From positions 4,836,001 to 4,900,000 of the forward strand of contig NC_085920.1 in the NCBI RefSeq assembly GCF_035222485.1: DNA of 64,000 bases. The letters run 5' to 3'. Within the stretch, counting starts at the first letter, position 1, and each line of letters starts with the position of its first letter. The notes beneath the pieces are model-generated. The model was not told the origin of the DNA, did not search any database, and saw only the letters and a list, made by a program, of their open reading frames with translations. Position numbers and translations under genes: made by a program. The DNA comes from Podospora pseudoanserina (lineage: Eukaryota; Ascomycota; Sordariomycetes; Sordariales; Podosporaceae). This document shows positions 44,582 through 55,900 of the stretch, one piece after another.

Positions 44582-45879
44582 ATGAGTGAGGCTCAATATG
44601 ACAACCCTGCAGCCCTTGTGGCCGGCACAGTGATCATGCAGCTGGTGACCACCGCCTGCATAGGACTGAGATTCTACTCCAGAAGATGGAAACGTCAAAG
44701 AATCATCACCAGCGACTGGCTTGTCCTCGCCGCTTATGTCTTTGGCACAGGCTTGAGTGTCATGATGCTCTATGGCATCTCCCAAAAAGCCATAGGATAT
44801 CCCCTCGGTGGAACAATCGAAGACCCGGCTGCGGTCAACAATAGACTCAACAAGGCCAAACATGTAAGTATTTCCTCATCAAGTCCATTTGCGAGCATGA
44901 ACAACACACCAACACCACACAGATGGAGCTATCATGTCTCCTCCTCGGCATCGTCGCCCTTGGCTTGATCAAGCTCTCCATCGCCTTCCTCTACTGGCAC
45001 CTTTTCGCAAAAGTTATGTTCCGCCGGTTTCTCATATTCTGGATGGTTATCCTGGTCCTCTGGATCCTCGGCTTCGTACTAGCCGGCCTCCTGGAATGCG
45101 GTACACACCTCACTGCCATCTTCGGTACTCCACAAGACTATATCGACCACTGCGGCGCTGCTATCCCTGCTGGATATGGCATGATCGGATCAGACATCCT
45201 GACTGACGTTGTCACCCTGTTGATTCCAATTCCTGTCATTCTGGAACTGCAGATGAACAAACGGACGAGGATACTCACTCTGCTGGTCTTCTCCATTGGT
45301 GTACTGTAAGCTTGCATCTGTTGTACTTGGCCGAATAAGGGAACAGCATGCTGACCTAGCCTGACAACCTCCAGATGCGTCGTAGCTTCGGTCCTTAAAG
45401 CCTGGATTTACATCACCGGCTCTCTCGGTCGATGGTCAATGGATGCCATCTGTAAGCTCCGGATTTGTCGAACCTTCCTTCTAAGAGCCATTTTTTACTG
45501 ACACCGCTGTGTTTAAGCCGCCCTCAGTGGTATCGCCATCTGGAATCTCGTCGAGGTCCAAGTTGGCATCGTTGCCGCCTGCGGTCCTCCCCTGCGTGCG
45601 ATCATGTCACGCCTTCTGCCGATTGAAGCAGCGACTATCTCCCTCCTGTCTCTTCTGGGCGTCTCGAGGCTTTCGTCAAGCAAATCGGATACTCTTCCGA
45701 GCTTTGTCAGGAGACCTTCGAAGATTGACCCTGAGGACAATCAGGGCAGTCCCATCAAGGGAACTTCGACGAGGAGCACAGATACTGCTGTTGATCATGA
45801 CGAGAACGATTTAGGGCCTTGGGATCAACCTGTGCCTGTTGTTCGTGTGGCCTCGAAAGGGAGAGGTGGTGATGTGTGA
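44582..45879 (+). CDS. Pth11-like integral membrane protein (fungal rhodopsin-like family)
   Basis: Four exons (44582-44863, 44923-45305, 45375-45451, 45518-45879) give 367 residues. About seven hydrophobic segments are present, with family landmarks: LRFYSRRWKRQRIITSDWLV in the first loop, LGLIKLSIAFLYWHLF, and DILTDVVTLLIPIPVILELQ followed by basic residues. The C-terminus (about 80 residues) is polar, Ser/Asp-rich and cytosolic. There is no N-terminal CFEM cysteine domain. Members of this large Pezizomycotina family act as putative G-protein-coupled receptors; Pth11 of the rice blast fungus senses surfaces. Ligand and function here are unknown. Short exons (77 nt for the third) and three introns are usual for the family. 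Confidence 0.85.
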
Positions 45880-46119
45880 TAGGTTTCTTGCCAGGTGGTG
45901 ATTTGTCTTGACTGGTGTGACGTTATGTTTGTATGAGTGTTGATGATTTATACCCTTGGATATGTTCATTGGATGAGATGTTTTTGAAGTACAATACCCG
46001 CGGTTTTCTTGATTTTTTGTACTATGCGAAAAGGGTAAATGACACTACTTTTGATAGTGCATGTTCATATCTTGTGTGATTCCATATATGGCGGTTGATC
46101 CTACAAGTATCTTACACAT

Positions 46120-48606
46120 CTACCCCATGATAGCTTGCCTGTCAAACTTCATACACTCACTGATCGCCTCCTGATCCCCCTTGACCACAATATCGTACAC
46201 CCCCATCTCCTTGGACACCTCCCCGACCCACTTCTTCAAATCCTCCGGCACGACCTGCCTCACCTTGGCTTTCCTATAAACAATCTGCTCAAACACAGCA
46301 TGATTCTCCTCAACCAGCTCCTCAGACGTCATCTCCTCTCCCGGATGCCCTTGCTTGATCAGGTCTTTCCGATAACCGTGCTTAAAGTTCTCGATAATGC
46401 GGGCCCCCTCCGTCAGACGGAGCGTGTTCCTCTTCGTCTTGACCTGCAAGGAGCCAATACCTGACATCAGCTCGACAAGAAGAGCGTCTGTAGGATGGAA
46501 GCCGAAAATGCGCCTCATTGCCCGACAGGCAACGATGGCGCCAACCCAGTCCTTGGCTTTGAACATGCTGAACAAGATCGTCCTAGGCAACTGGCCAAAG
46601 AGCTCCGGGGTGTCGAATTCCCACCTGGTCTCCACCATATCCTTGAAAAATTTCCTCGCGCTGGCGACGTCGTGCTCAGTAAAGGTGGGAATGCGCTTAA
46701 TAAGCCGGTTGACAGACAACGAGTTGAACATGGTCAGGAACGTGTGCCCATCTGGCTGGACACCAATCTCATCCGCCAACCTGCTGTACAAGTTCAGCGC
46801 CTTTTTGGTTTCATTCGCCTGGGAGTACGAGCGGATGAGCTGGTTCATGAGGAAGGTTGTCGGCATAATCTCTGCTTGGTCGAGCACCTTGAACAGCTCC
46901 TCCAGACGTTCGTGAAGCCTGCGAGAGCAGTAGTTTTCCGCGAGCAGAGAGAAAGTTTCCGCCGTTGCCCTTGTCAGGCACTTGGGCTCGACTTCGTTTT
47001 TCAGTTCTTGTTTCTCGTTTACGGCATTAGGTTTGGGATTGTAGAGTGTGATGTTGCCGTTTGCGATAGACTCTCGCTTTCGCAGCTCGACAAAGTCCAG
47101 GCGGGCTTGGATCATCTGCCATGCCACTTTGTCGGCCTTTTCCAGGTTCTCAGCGGCCCCTGACCTCATCCACGCGGCGATGAGACCATTGAGTTGGACA
47201 GGCGCTGTGATGATGCCCTTCTTCTGCAGGTAGGTTACCACTTTGTAAGCGCCGTCGAGGTCGCCCGCTCCTATAAGTCTCTTGAGCCACTTCCCGGTGA
47301 AGAAGTGGTTGCCAACCACCATTGGTAAGCGGTCCCTTCCCCGAATATCGATCGCCTCGGAGAACATCATGTCGACAAAAGCCTGAAGGCCTTGTTCGAC
47401 CGCGCCGACTGTCAGGAACGAGCCAATGATTTCATCGTAGTCCTCTATCGTCATGCTGCCTCCAAGAAGCGTGCGCATATCCTGGTAACGTTCCCATGCT
47501 TCATCGAGCATTGACTCTTTGGCTGCTAGTGCTCGTACTATGGGGATGATAATTCGAGGACTTGGTGGATGTGACGACCGGAGGAGCGTATCTGCTGCCT
47601 GCTGCGCTCGTTCAACATCTCCGTGGAGCGCGCACATCCGTACTCCGAGCTCATAGTAAGGCGTGAAAGTCTCCTTGTTTGACCCAATCGTGATGACAGC
47701 CTTTTTCCATGCATCGATAGCCTCGGTTTCCCACCCCTCAATGAACATGGCTTCAATAGCCAAGAGCTGTTGCGAGTCGCTCAAGGGTACTTTGGCAGCC
47801 TGCATATCCTTTGCCAGCACGTAAGTATGTTGCATGCGGTTGGGATTGTCACGGCTGTCAAAGGACAGGACCATAAACAGAAAGTCCCAGACCTCCCGCG
47901 GAACCTTGGCCCAGTCTAGGGCAAGTGTCTTCCGCGCTGATGAATAGAACTTCCAACACTCGGCAAGGTCCTTGTGTGAAGGCACGCCCTTTTCCAACAC
48001 CTTTTCCCGTGCGAGAAAGATGTTGAGGTCTTCCACCACCCTGTATCTTGGACCGGAAAATCCTTTAATACGAAGCACTCCATATGCCTCACCCCCGGGT
48101 CCAACTTTGCCCTTGTACTGTGCTCGAATTGTTGTCTTGAACTGTTTCCTGAGCTGGGCAGCCTTTTCCTTCTTTCCCTCCTTTTCCATCGTGTTGATTA
48201 ACTTCAACGTGTCCAGCATTCGCCTTTCAAGATCTTCGATAGAAGTGAGGACTTCATGGTCAAGCCCGGTACTGTCCTCACTAAACTCTTCATTGGTCTG
48301 TAAAGACTTGCGCTCGCTAGTCTTGATGTTTTCTGAGAAGTACTTGATATCGAGGTTCGACTGTGCTGCGGACCCATTGAACAAGTCCTCGGCCAACATT
48401 CGCTGGATCTCGACGGGATCAGGGTCCTTGTCTTTTAGTTCGGTTGCCGGTTTTCTCGTTCGGGATCGAAGGCTTCTGGCCGTTGAGGCCTGTCTTGCTA
48501 ACCATTGCGGGGGTTGGTTGGTCACTGGGCGCAAGTGGGCGAGACACGATTTGCAAACATAGTTGCTCGTTCGACCAATATCGAGGGAAAGGGTTCTAGG
48601 AGGCAT
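46120..48606 (-). CDS. Mitochondrial pentatricopeptide-repeat (PPR) protein
   Basis: One exon; from the ATG at 48606 (MPPRTLSLDIGRTSNYVCKS) it encodes 828 residues. The N-terminus is basic with few acidic residues and looks like a mitochondrial targeting sequence. Helical-pair repeats of about 35 residues follow, for example DLDGAYKVVTYLQKKGIITA, PTTFLMNQLIRSYSQANETK and KKALNLYSRLADEIGVQPDG. Such proteins bind organellar RNA and support processing, stability or translation of particular transcripts; Neurospora CYA-5 is one example, but I cannot match this one to it. The open frame continues upstream to 48,927 without a stop, including an earlier in-frame ATG. It diverges from rcl1. Confidence 0.8.
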   Translation of the reverse strand: MPPRTLSLDIGRTSNYVCKSCLAHLRPVTNQPPQWLARQASTARSLRSRTRKPATELKDKDPDPVEIQRMLAEDLFNGSAAQSNLDIKYFSENIKTSERKSLQTNEEFSEDSTGLDHEVLTSIEDLERRMLDTLKLINTMEKEGKKEKAAQLRKQFKTTIRAQYKGKVGPGGEAYGVLRIKGFSGPRYRVVEDLNIFLAREKVLEKGVPSHKDLAECWKFYSSARKTLALDWAKVPREVWDFLFMVLSFDSRDNPNRMQHTYVLAKDMQAAKVPLSDSQQLLAIEAMFIEGWETEAIDAWKKAVITIGSNKETFTPYYELGVRMCALHGDVERAQQAADTLLRSSHPPSPRIIIPIVRALAAKESMLDEAWERYQDMRTLLGGSMTIEDYDEIIGSFLTVGAVEQGLQAFVDMMFSEAIDIRGRDRLPMVVGNHFFTGKWLKRLIGAGDLDGAYKVVTYLQKKGIITAPVQLNGLIAAWMRSGAAENLEKADKVAWQMIQARLDFVELRKRESIANGNITLYNPKPNAVNEKQELKNEVEPKCLTRATAETFSLLAENYCSRRLHERLEELFKVLDQAEIMPTTFLMNQLIRSYSQANETKKALNLYSRLADEIGVQPDGHTFLTMFNSLSVNRLIKRIPTFTEHDVASARKFFKDMVETRWEFDTPELFGQLPRTILFSMFKAKDWVGAIVACRAMRRIFGFHPTDALLVELMSGIGSLQVKTKRNTLRLTEGARIIENFKHGYRKDLIKQGHPGEEMTSEELVEENHAVFEQIVYRKAKVRQVVPEDLKKWVGEVSKEMGVYDIVVKGDQEAISECMKFDRQAIMG

Positions 48607-48936
48607 CGGGAAGGCGTGGCTACTTGAGAGGATTGAGAGGAACAAACAAGAAAAAAGTCTCTGGAAGGAAAAAGAATGGATTGCCTGCTTCATCCCATCA
48701 ATTCGCACCGGCTCAGACAGCTCCGTCACTTTTTGGCCCCACCTTTGATCCCGGACTGCGCCAAAATCTCTTATCGGCTCTCCAATCCCTGTCGATAAGC
48801 TCTCGGCACCTCTGACCGCCCGGCAGAAACAACCTGGACCCTCCAAAATTTTGGGAGCTTTGCGACTGGCGCATCCAAACCAATCCCCCAGGCTTTGGCC
48901 AACCGCCAATTCCTCACGCATCACCACCAGCCAAAA
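48607..48936. promoter_or_regulatory. Compact divergent promoter, PPR gene and rcl1
   Basis: Only 330 bp separate the chosen start codons of the two divergent genes. This must contain both promoters unless transcripts overlap. No specific factor site was assigned. Confidence 0.5.
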
Positions 48937-50166
48937 ATGGCAGACTCAAAACCTCAATTCGTCCGCCTAACAAGCCACCGCGCCTTCACCCAGCGCCTCG
49001 TCCTCGCCACCCTGTCTGGCAAACCCATCCACATCACCAAAATCCGATCCACCTCCCCAACCAACCCCGGCCTCGCCCCCCACGAAGTCTCCTTCCTCCG
49101 CCTCCTTGAAGCCGTCACCAACGGCTCCGTAATCGATGTTTCCTACAGCGGCACAACCCTCGCCTACCAACCCGGCCTCATCACCGGCAGCGTTCCCGGC
49201 GCGGGCACATTCCTCTCAAACGACCTAATAGAACACACGATCCCCGCCAACAACACCCGTGGCATCACTTACTTCCTCCTCCCGCTCGCCTTACTAGCCC
49301 CCTTCTCAAAAGCCCATATGAATGTCCGTTTCTCTGGGCCGGGTGTCATCACTTCGTCTACCAACGCCCCAGGGGATCTCTCCATCGATACCTTCCGAAC
49401 CGCCATCCTGCCATTGTACGGTCTATTCGGCATCCCCCCCGCGCGTATCGAGCTCCGAGTCCTCTCCCGTTCCTGCCCAGGGCCAGGAGGGAAGGGAGGC
49501 GGCGGTGTAGTCGAGCTTCGCTTCGCCAGCCAAGTCCGTCTTCCCAAAACCCTTCACCTGAATCGCAAACCGGGAAGGATCAGGAGGATCAGAGGAGTGG
49601 CGTACTGCACGGGTGTGTCGGCGTCGCACAACAATCGCATGATCACTTCTGCTAGGGGAGTTCTCAACCAGCTGGTGAGCGATGTTCACGTGGCGGCGCA
49701 GTATGATCCTGCGCCGTTGGTGCAGGAGAAGGGGAGCACGATGAAGAAGAAGATTGGTATTGGTTTTGGCTTGTCCCTCGTGGCGGAATCGAGCGCGGAG
49801 GGGGTTATCTATGCGGCGGACGTGGTTGCCCCTCCGGAGGGTGGTGTTGTACCCGAGGATGTCGGCACGAGATGCGCGTATCAACTGCTTGAGGTGATCG
49901 CGCAGGGAGGGTGTGTCAGTGCTGCTGCTGCGCCGACGGTATTGACGCTGATGGCTATGGGGTCAGAGGACATGGGCAGAGTGAGATTAGGGAGGGATGT
50001 ACTTGGAAGGGAAGAGACAATCGGCCTGGCAAGAGATCTGAAAGCGTTTGGTGCGGCCAGCTGGGGCATAAGAGATGCTGATAAAGACGAAGACGAAGCC
50101 ACAGGGGAACTGATCGTTTCCGTCAAGGGTACAGGTGTGGGCAATATCGGCAGGAAGGTAGCGTGA
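48937..50166 (+). CDS. rcl1: RNA 3'-terminal phosphate cyclase-like protein Rcl1
   Basis: One exon with 409 residues from the ATG at 48937 (MADSKPQFVRLTSHRAFTQR). Rcl1 acts with Bms1 in the small-subunit processome and is needed for early 18S rRNA cleavage; it lacks cyclase activity. Family features: LRLLEAVTNGSVIDVSYSGT, YQPGLITGSVPGAG, YFLLPLALLAPFSK, PLYGLFGIPPARIELRVLSR, GVVELRFASQVRLPKTLHLN and GRIRRIRGVAYCTGVSASHN. The histidine that carries AMP in true RNA cyclases is not seen at the equivalent late position, consistent with the Rcl1 branch (inference from family knowledge). The first 600 nt of sense strand are C-rich and the remainder G-rich. Confidence 0.94.
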   Translation: MADSKPQFVRLTSHRAFTQRLVLATLSGKPIHITKIRSTSPTNPGLAPHEVSFLRLLEAVTNGSVIDVSYSGTTLAYQPGLITGSVPGAGTFLSNDLIEHTIPANNTRGITYFLLPLALLAPFSKAHMNVRFSGPGVITSSTNAPGDLSIDTFRTAILPLYGLFGIPPARIELRVLSRSCPGPGGKGGGGVVELRFASQVRLPKTLHLNRKPGRIRRIRGVAYCTGVSASHNNRMITSARGVLNQLVSDVHVAAQYDPAPLVQEKGSTMKKKIGIGFGLSLVAESSAEGVIYAADVVAPPEGGVVPEDVGTRCAYQLLEVIAQGGCVSAAAAPTVLTLMAMGSEDMGRVRLGRDVLGREETIGLARDLKAFGAASWGIRDADKDEDEATGELIVSVKGTGVGNIGRKVA

Positions 50167-50292
50167 TCTAGAGATGTTAATATGATACCAAAGTTCAAGT
50201 CATTCCAGGGGCGTACAAAAATAGACATGATTCTTTTCGTCAAGATGATTCAAAAACCCGCTCGCTTTTTTATTGTATTAGTTAGACATCTG

Positions 50293-51380
50293 TTATGTTG
50301 GCAATGTTGTCGCCGTTCCCGGCTGCCGCAACCTAACCAGCCTGCTCCTCCTCTCAGCCGCCAAAGCTGCAAGAGTAGCATTATAACCAAAACTTCGCAA
50401 CGAGTACGCTGCCGTATTCTGTACCCCGCTTCCCACCGTCCTGACGGCATTCACAACGTGGAAATTCCCCAGCACCGCGTTGCCAGACCGCATGATATCT
50501 ATCATGTCCACCGTTGTCGTCACAGAGGCATACGGCCCCGATCCCATCCTTTCTCGTTCGTCATTATCATTGTCATTATCTCCTTCCCTCCCAGATTGGT
50601 CGAGCGGCCGCAGTTCGACCCCTTCGTTATCCACCATAAATGTCTGGTCGCTTAGCACCCCTCTCTCTTCCGCGTTGTGGTCCTGCGCTATTGCCGGGGG
50701 GACGTCTAGTTGCGCCTCGTCGCCGGGGATGATAGTTCTCAGCGAGGGGAAGACTGCCTTTTTGAGGCGCTCGCGGTCTTGGTGGACGGCGAGCATGAGG
50801 CATTGTATGAGGAATATTGTGATGTCAATGGAGAGGAAGGTCAGTCGGGTTTTGGGCGGCTGCTGGCCGATGAAGTCGATTAGGACACCGCCCTGGAGGT
50901 ATCCTCGCGTTGCTTCGCCTGCGACGGGGAGGGAGAGGACGAGATGGAAGAGTATGCAGAAAAAAGCTGGGAGGAAGATGGCGAAGAGATGTGGACGCTG
51001 AGCAGGCAGGAGGAGGCCTTCTTTTGGGGAGAGGAAGGCGACGTGGGGAAGGCCGCGGATTATGAGTCGGGAGAGGGAGCATCTGAGAAGGGTCATATGT
51101 CAGTTGGAGCGGGCATGGGAGCAGAGGGGATGTATCCGTACTCCATGTAGTATAGTGTGCACATATACGACCAGACCAGCATGTCGAGACTCCTCTGAAG
51201 GTGTGTCACAAACTCGAGCTTCTTGGCCAAGCCCACCCGTTGCTTATTCTTGACCTCAGAGTCGCTGGACTGGCCATCGTTCCTACTGCTGGCCTCTGTT
51301 GTGGACCCTTCGGAGTGATCTGGGTCTGTGGTGTTGGTGTTGGGGCGGGCCGTGGAGCTCGAGCCCGGATCATCGTTCAT
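50293..51380 (-). CDS. DUF1746 membrane protein, Dsc4-like
   Basis: Exons 51380-51142 and 51082-50293 (59-nt intron, GTACGG...AACTGACAT...CTCAG) give 342 residues. The N-terminus of about 45 residues is polar. Two to three hydrophobic segments follow: LDMLVWSYMCTLYYMECSL, HLFAIFLPAFFCILFHLVLS and LSIDITIFLIQCLMLAV. The arrangement and the segment KLEFVTHLQRSLDMLVWSYM match the DUF1746 domain, found in fission yeast Dsc4, a subunit of the Golgi Dsc E3 ligase that activates SREBP. The polar C-terminus contains an acidic, Asn/Asp-rich segment and ends with RLVRLRQPGTATTLPT. The function as a Dsc subunit is inferred from the domain only. It is convergent with rcl1, 126 bp away. Confidence 0.72.
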
Positions 51381-52959
51381 AGCTCGCCGAGGTCGAAAGC
51401 AAACAGTAATGGTACATTAATGTACGTGGTGTCCTCACATCGCAGATTCCCAATGTGACAAGACAGCCATCGGTCGTTAAAAGCGGGTAGCAAGCGACGG
51501 AGAATGTTCAAGTTGGATGCTAGGCGCAAACTGCCAAACTGGCGACCTTCCCAAAGTGAGCTCACGCGGCCCGCCCGTTGCAAGCGAGTGCCGGCCGCGG
51601 GGATCTTGGCTGGCTTGGCATTGAAGTGTTAGGGTTAGTGGGTGTTAGAACCTGACAATCTGATGATTTAGGATAGGCTGCAAACATACTACCGACAATG
51701 CTTTGAGAGCTACAAGTTGTGGATAGTATCAATGTAGAATTGTAGTGTATTCCAAATATCGTCAAAGGAACCAAATCTATAGGCGTCGTTGAGCGCATAC
51801 TTGAACCCTGCATTTCGTGGAGAGCAAAGCAATGATGTCATAGCTTCTCCAAAACCATCCCAACTTGTATGTACTCGGTGAAAGGGGAGAGAAAATAAGC
51901 AGATGGAGAATAAGAATATTCTGACATGCTCTTGAACGAGCTTTTCGTCTTCTTTCTGAGCATCCAAAACTACAGTAGGTATCGTGCCAAGGGTGACTCA
52001 ACCTGTCTGGTTTCGGATAGCTTTAGTCAAAGGATGTCCCCTCAATTGTCGGGGACTAGCCCCAGATAGTGTTTTCTCGACGGGCGCTAAGAGGTGCATC
52101 CAATGCTGTTATAGTGCCATGGGTCTCTTGACTTTTGTTTTCTCGCTGTTGTCAATTGATATTTGATAATAGAAGCCCGTCTCAAAGGTCAAGAAGGTTG
52201 AACTCAAAGTGTAAGTGGGCATTGGCCAATCGGATATTACCCCGCTATTTGTTGAGTCTGGACTTCAACGTTGCACATTCTGACTCGCGAAGAAAATTCA
52301 CCGCTCAAATTCCCCTCGATTGGGTTGAAAACAGCATTGTTGGACAGATTCAGAACGGAGCCATACATGATGATGCCTGTCTATCCATTATCGTGTCAGC
52401 GGCTCGCAGCACGGACTCTCGTCAAAGTAATATAGCTACATTAACCTCGACATGGTGAGATATGCCGCCATCGAGATCTGCCTCGTCCGCATACATATTT
52501 GAAAATCAGTGTGATCACGAACCATTGACGTCCTGTCCGGCGTCGGAATAATCACTTTTTCCCACGAGGGAATATCAAATTTTTTCCAACCATCACCACC
52601 ATCTTCTGCCGGGAACCCAAGTGACTGGCACTCCCCGGTAACGGCGTCAAACCCCAGTCTGAACAGCTGCGAGTCACCGTTCTTATCGCTTATCGCTCCC
52701 CCACCCGGGCCGATCTTTTTCTTTTTGCCCTGGGCAATCGAGATCCCCCGGCGTGGCTGTTGAATTCCCATCTCTCTCGTGAACTTCCACATCCCCACTG
52801 CAAAAATACGACCAGGCGACTGCAGCGCTGCCAATTGGCGAGACGACGACGGACGAAGTGTTGCTGCCGAACCTCCAAAACAGACCCAACGAGAACCCCC
52901 CGCGCCCGTTATCGCCAAAGCCTAACCCTAGCTCTCAAGGCTCGCGATAATCCCCTAAT
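51381..52959. other. Long divergent region upstream of arg-3
   Basis: About 1.6 kb between divergent genes. No convincing gene is present; a minus-strand frame at 52,436-52,918 has no recognisable features. It contains TGACTC elements (see separate entry). Confidence 0.5.
51994..52000 (+). promoter_or_regulatory. Candidate CPC1/Gcn4 site upstream of arg-3
   Basis: TGACTCA, the canonical Gcn4/CPC1 heptamer, lies about 960 bp upstream of the arg-3 ATG. Near matches TGACTCG occur at 52,281-52,287 and, on the other strand, at about 52,670-52,676. Arginine genes of Neurospora are under cross-pathway control by cpc-1, so the sites fit the downstream gene; a 7-bp match can also occur by chance. Confidence 0.4.
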
Positions 52960-55900
52960 ATGTTGTCGACCGTGTACAAGGCGGGTCGTGCCCCTGCCCT
53001 CCTCCGACATGGTCGACGGGTCGCCGTCGCACCACAAACCGCCCAATTGAGGCCCCTCACCTCGGGCGTCCAGAGCCTCCCCGTCCGTCAACCAACCGAG
53101 TCGCCAATTGCTCGTCTCCAAAAGCGCTTCCTCTCAGTGTCTGCCGCCAGACCTGGCAACGCTGCCCAGTCCGCCCCTAACCCCTATGCCTACCTCGACA
53201 GTGGCGTAATAAAGCCAAAGGAGTTTGTCGATGTGAAGAAGGTGCTTGTTATCGGATCCGGTGGTCTTGCCATTGGCCAGGCCGGCGAGTTTGACTACTC
53301 CGGTACGTCTTGAGGTGACACTTTGTGTGGTGAACAATGAGTCACACGACTACTTCACAATGAGTCCCAGCGCTGACCGTACGCGCCCTTTCACAGGATC
53401 CCAGGCGCTCAAGGCCTTGAAGGAAGCCGGCGTTTCTTCCGTTCTTATGAACCCCAATATCGCTACCATTCAAACCAACCACTCGCTCGCCGACGAGGTG
53501 TACTACCTGCCCATCACCCCCGAGTATGTCGAGTATGTGATCCAGAAGGAAAGGCCAGATGGTATCTTCCTCTCTTTCGGTGGTCAGACTGCCCTGAACC
53601 TTGGTGTCCAGATGGAGAAGTTGGGCATGTTCGAGAAGTACGGCGTCAGAGTGTTGGGCACCAGCGTCAGGACGTTGGAGCTCTCCGAGGACAGAGATCT
53701 GTTCGCCAAGGCTCTGGAGGAGATCAACATCCCCATTGCCAAGTCTATTGCCGTCAACACCCTGGACGATGCTCTCGAGGCTGCCCGCAACATTGGGTAC
53801 CCAATTATTGTCCGCGCTGCTTATGCGCTTGGTGGTCTTGGTTCTGGTTTCGCCAACAACGAGGAGGAGCTGCGCAACATGGCTGCCCGGTCTCTGACTC
53901 TCTCCCCCCAAATCTTGGTCGAGAAGTCTCTCAAGGGCTGGAAGGAAGTTGAATATGAGGTCGTGCGTGATGCGAACAACAACTGCATCACTGTGTGCAA
54001 CATGGAGAACTTTGACCCCTTGGGTATCCACACTGGTGACTCGATTGTCGTTGCGCCCAGTCAGACCCTGAGTGATGAGGAGTACCACATGCTTCGTTCC
54101 GCTGCCATCAAGATTGTCCGTCACTTGGGCGTCGTTGGTGAGTGCAACGTCCAGTATGCGCTCCAGCCTGATGGGTTGGACTACAGAGTCATCGAGGTCA
54201 ATGCTCGTCTCTCTCGTTCGTCCGCCCTGGCTTCCAAGGCCACCGGTTACCCATTGGCGTACACTGCTGCCAAGATTGGTCTTGGACACACTCTTCCTGA
54301 GCTTCCCAATGCCGTCACCAAGACCACCACTGCCAATTTCGAGCCCTCGCTCGATTACATTGTCACAAAGATTCCCCGCTGGGATTTGTCCAAGTTCCAG
54401 CACGTCAAGCGTGACATTGGTAGCGCCATGAAGTCTGTCGGTGAGGTTATGGCCATTGGTCGTACCTTTGAGGAGTCTTTCCAGAAGGCCATCAGACAGG
54501 TTGACCCCAACTTTGTCGGCTTCCAGGGTGCCAAGTTTGAGGATCTCGACTTTGAGCTCCAGAACCCAACTGACCGCCGCTGGTTGGCTGTCGGCCAGGC
54601 CATGCTCCACGAGAACTACACTGTTGACCGTGTCCACGAGCTGACCAAGATCGACAAGTGGTTTTTGCACAAGCTCCAGAACATTGTTGACTGCACTAAG
54701 GAGCTCCAGCAGATTGGCAGCCTCCAAGGCCTCAAGAAGGAGAACGTGCTCAAGGCCAAGAAGATGGGTTTCTCTGACAAGCAGATTGCTCATGCTGTCA
54801 ACAGCACTGAGGACGAGGTTCGCGCCCGCAGATTGGAGTTTGGCATCCGCCCCTGGGTCAAGAAGATCGATACCCTCGCTGCCGAGTTCCCTGCCGATAC
54901 CAACTACCTGTACACCACCTACAACGCCTCGACCCACGATATCAACTTCGAGGACAAGGGTACCGTCATTCTCGGCAGCGGTGTCTACCGCATTGGTAGC
55001 TCCGTCGAGTTCGATTGGTGCGCTGTCAGCGCCACTCGTGCCCTGAAGGCCATGGGTGAGAAGACGGTCATGATTAACGTAAGTGTTTTACCCTCCCCCA
55101 ATATTCCCATCAGATCTTTCCCAAGCGGGCACCGAGTTGCAGCTATCTTCGAGCTGCCTCTCACGGTTGTGATTTGCTTCAAATCGGTTTTCAGTGTTTT
55201 GCTTTTTCGTCCCAGCTGTTTTCGTCCCAGCTTTTGCTTCCCCAAGTCGACTTCAACAACCATTTTGCTTCCCCCCCCTCCGAGCTCTAGGTTTCAACCC
55301 TTGTTTACCGTCTGCAATGACATTCCTCATATTACATGAGTTGGCCCTTGAGCATCACCATGTGACATGAGCCGGCTCTGAGCTTCATCATGTTACATGA
55401 ACCTGGCACTGAGCCTACTTATGTCTACATTGAGCTCCCTGAGCCACCGTCAGATTGCAAGCAGATTCTGGTACAGCTCTGGTCCAAGCATGTTGCAGAG
55501 CTTTTCTGGCAAATTTCGTTCGATCACATTGAACAGTTTCTCCGGATCTCATCTGATTACGTTGATTCTGTGGCGTTTTCGTCTGATCGCGTTACTGTCA
55601 GCCCTCTTTGTCCAGTCTTGTTGCCGAGTTTTGGTGTACTTGTCTGCGATCAGGGTTGTTATGTAGCTTGTCATCATGGCGTATTTGCTCTAGGTGTTCT
55701 AAGAGTTGATATCTAGTGGCAGTCAAACCTCCAGTCTGGCCCTAGTAGTCTACTCTGGCTTTCAACACCTTCCCTGCGTGCCCGGGCCTGGTTGTGCAGG
55801 ACAGTATCGCGTACTTGTGCCTGTCCGATTTCCGGAACAGCCGCGCGTGCTCGAGCTTGACCTCATCGCTTGCTCGTGCCTTGTCTTGCCTGATCTTTCA

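Noticed and set aside
48607-48927. N-terminal extension of the PPR protein, 107 codons
   Set aside because: Open but covers the promoter of rcl1; MPPRTL at 48606 gives a good mitochondrial presequence. Kept as a possibility only.
52436-52918. 160-codon minus-strand frame upstream of arg-3
   Set aside because: No domain, no supporting splice pattern, and it lies where the arg-3 promoter is expected.
53342-54937. 531-codon open frame antisense to arg-3
   Set aside because: It mirrors the strongly biased codons of arg-3 and has no domain of its own; the sense strand encodes a conserved enzyme.
55328-55445. CRISPR-like array
   Set aside because: Units are adjacent and diverged, without unique spacers, in a eukaryotic intron.
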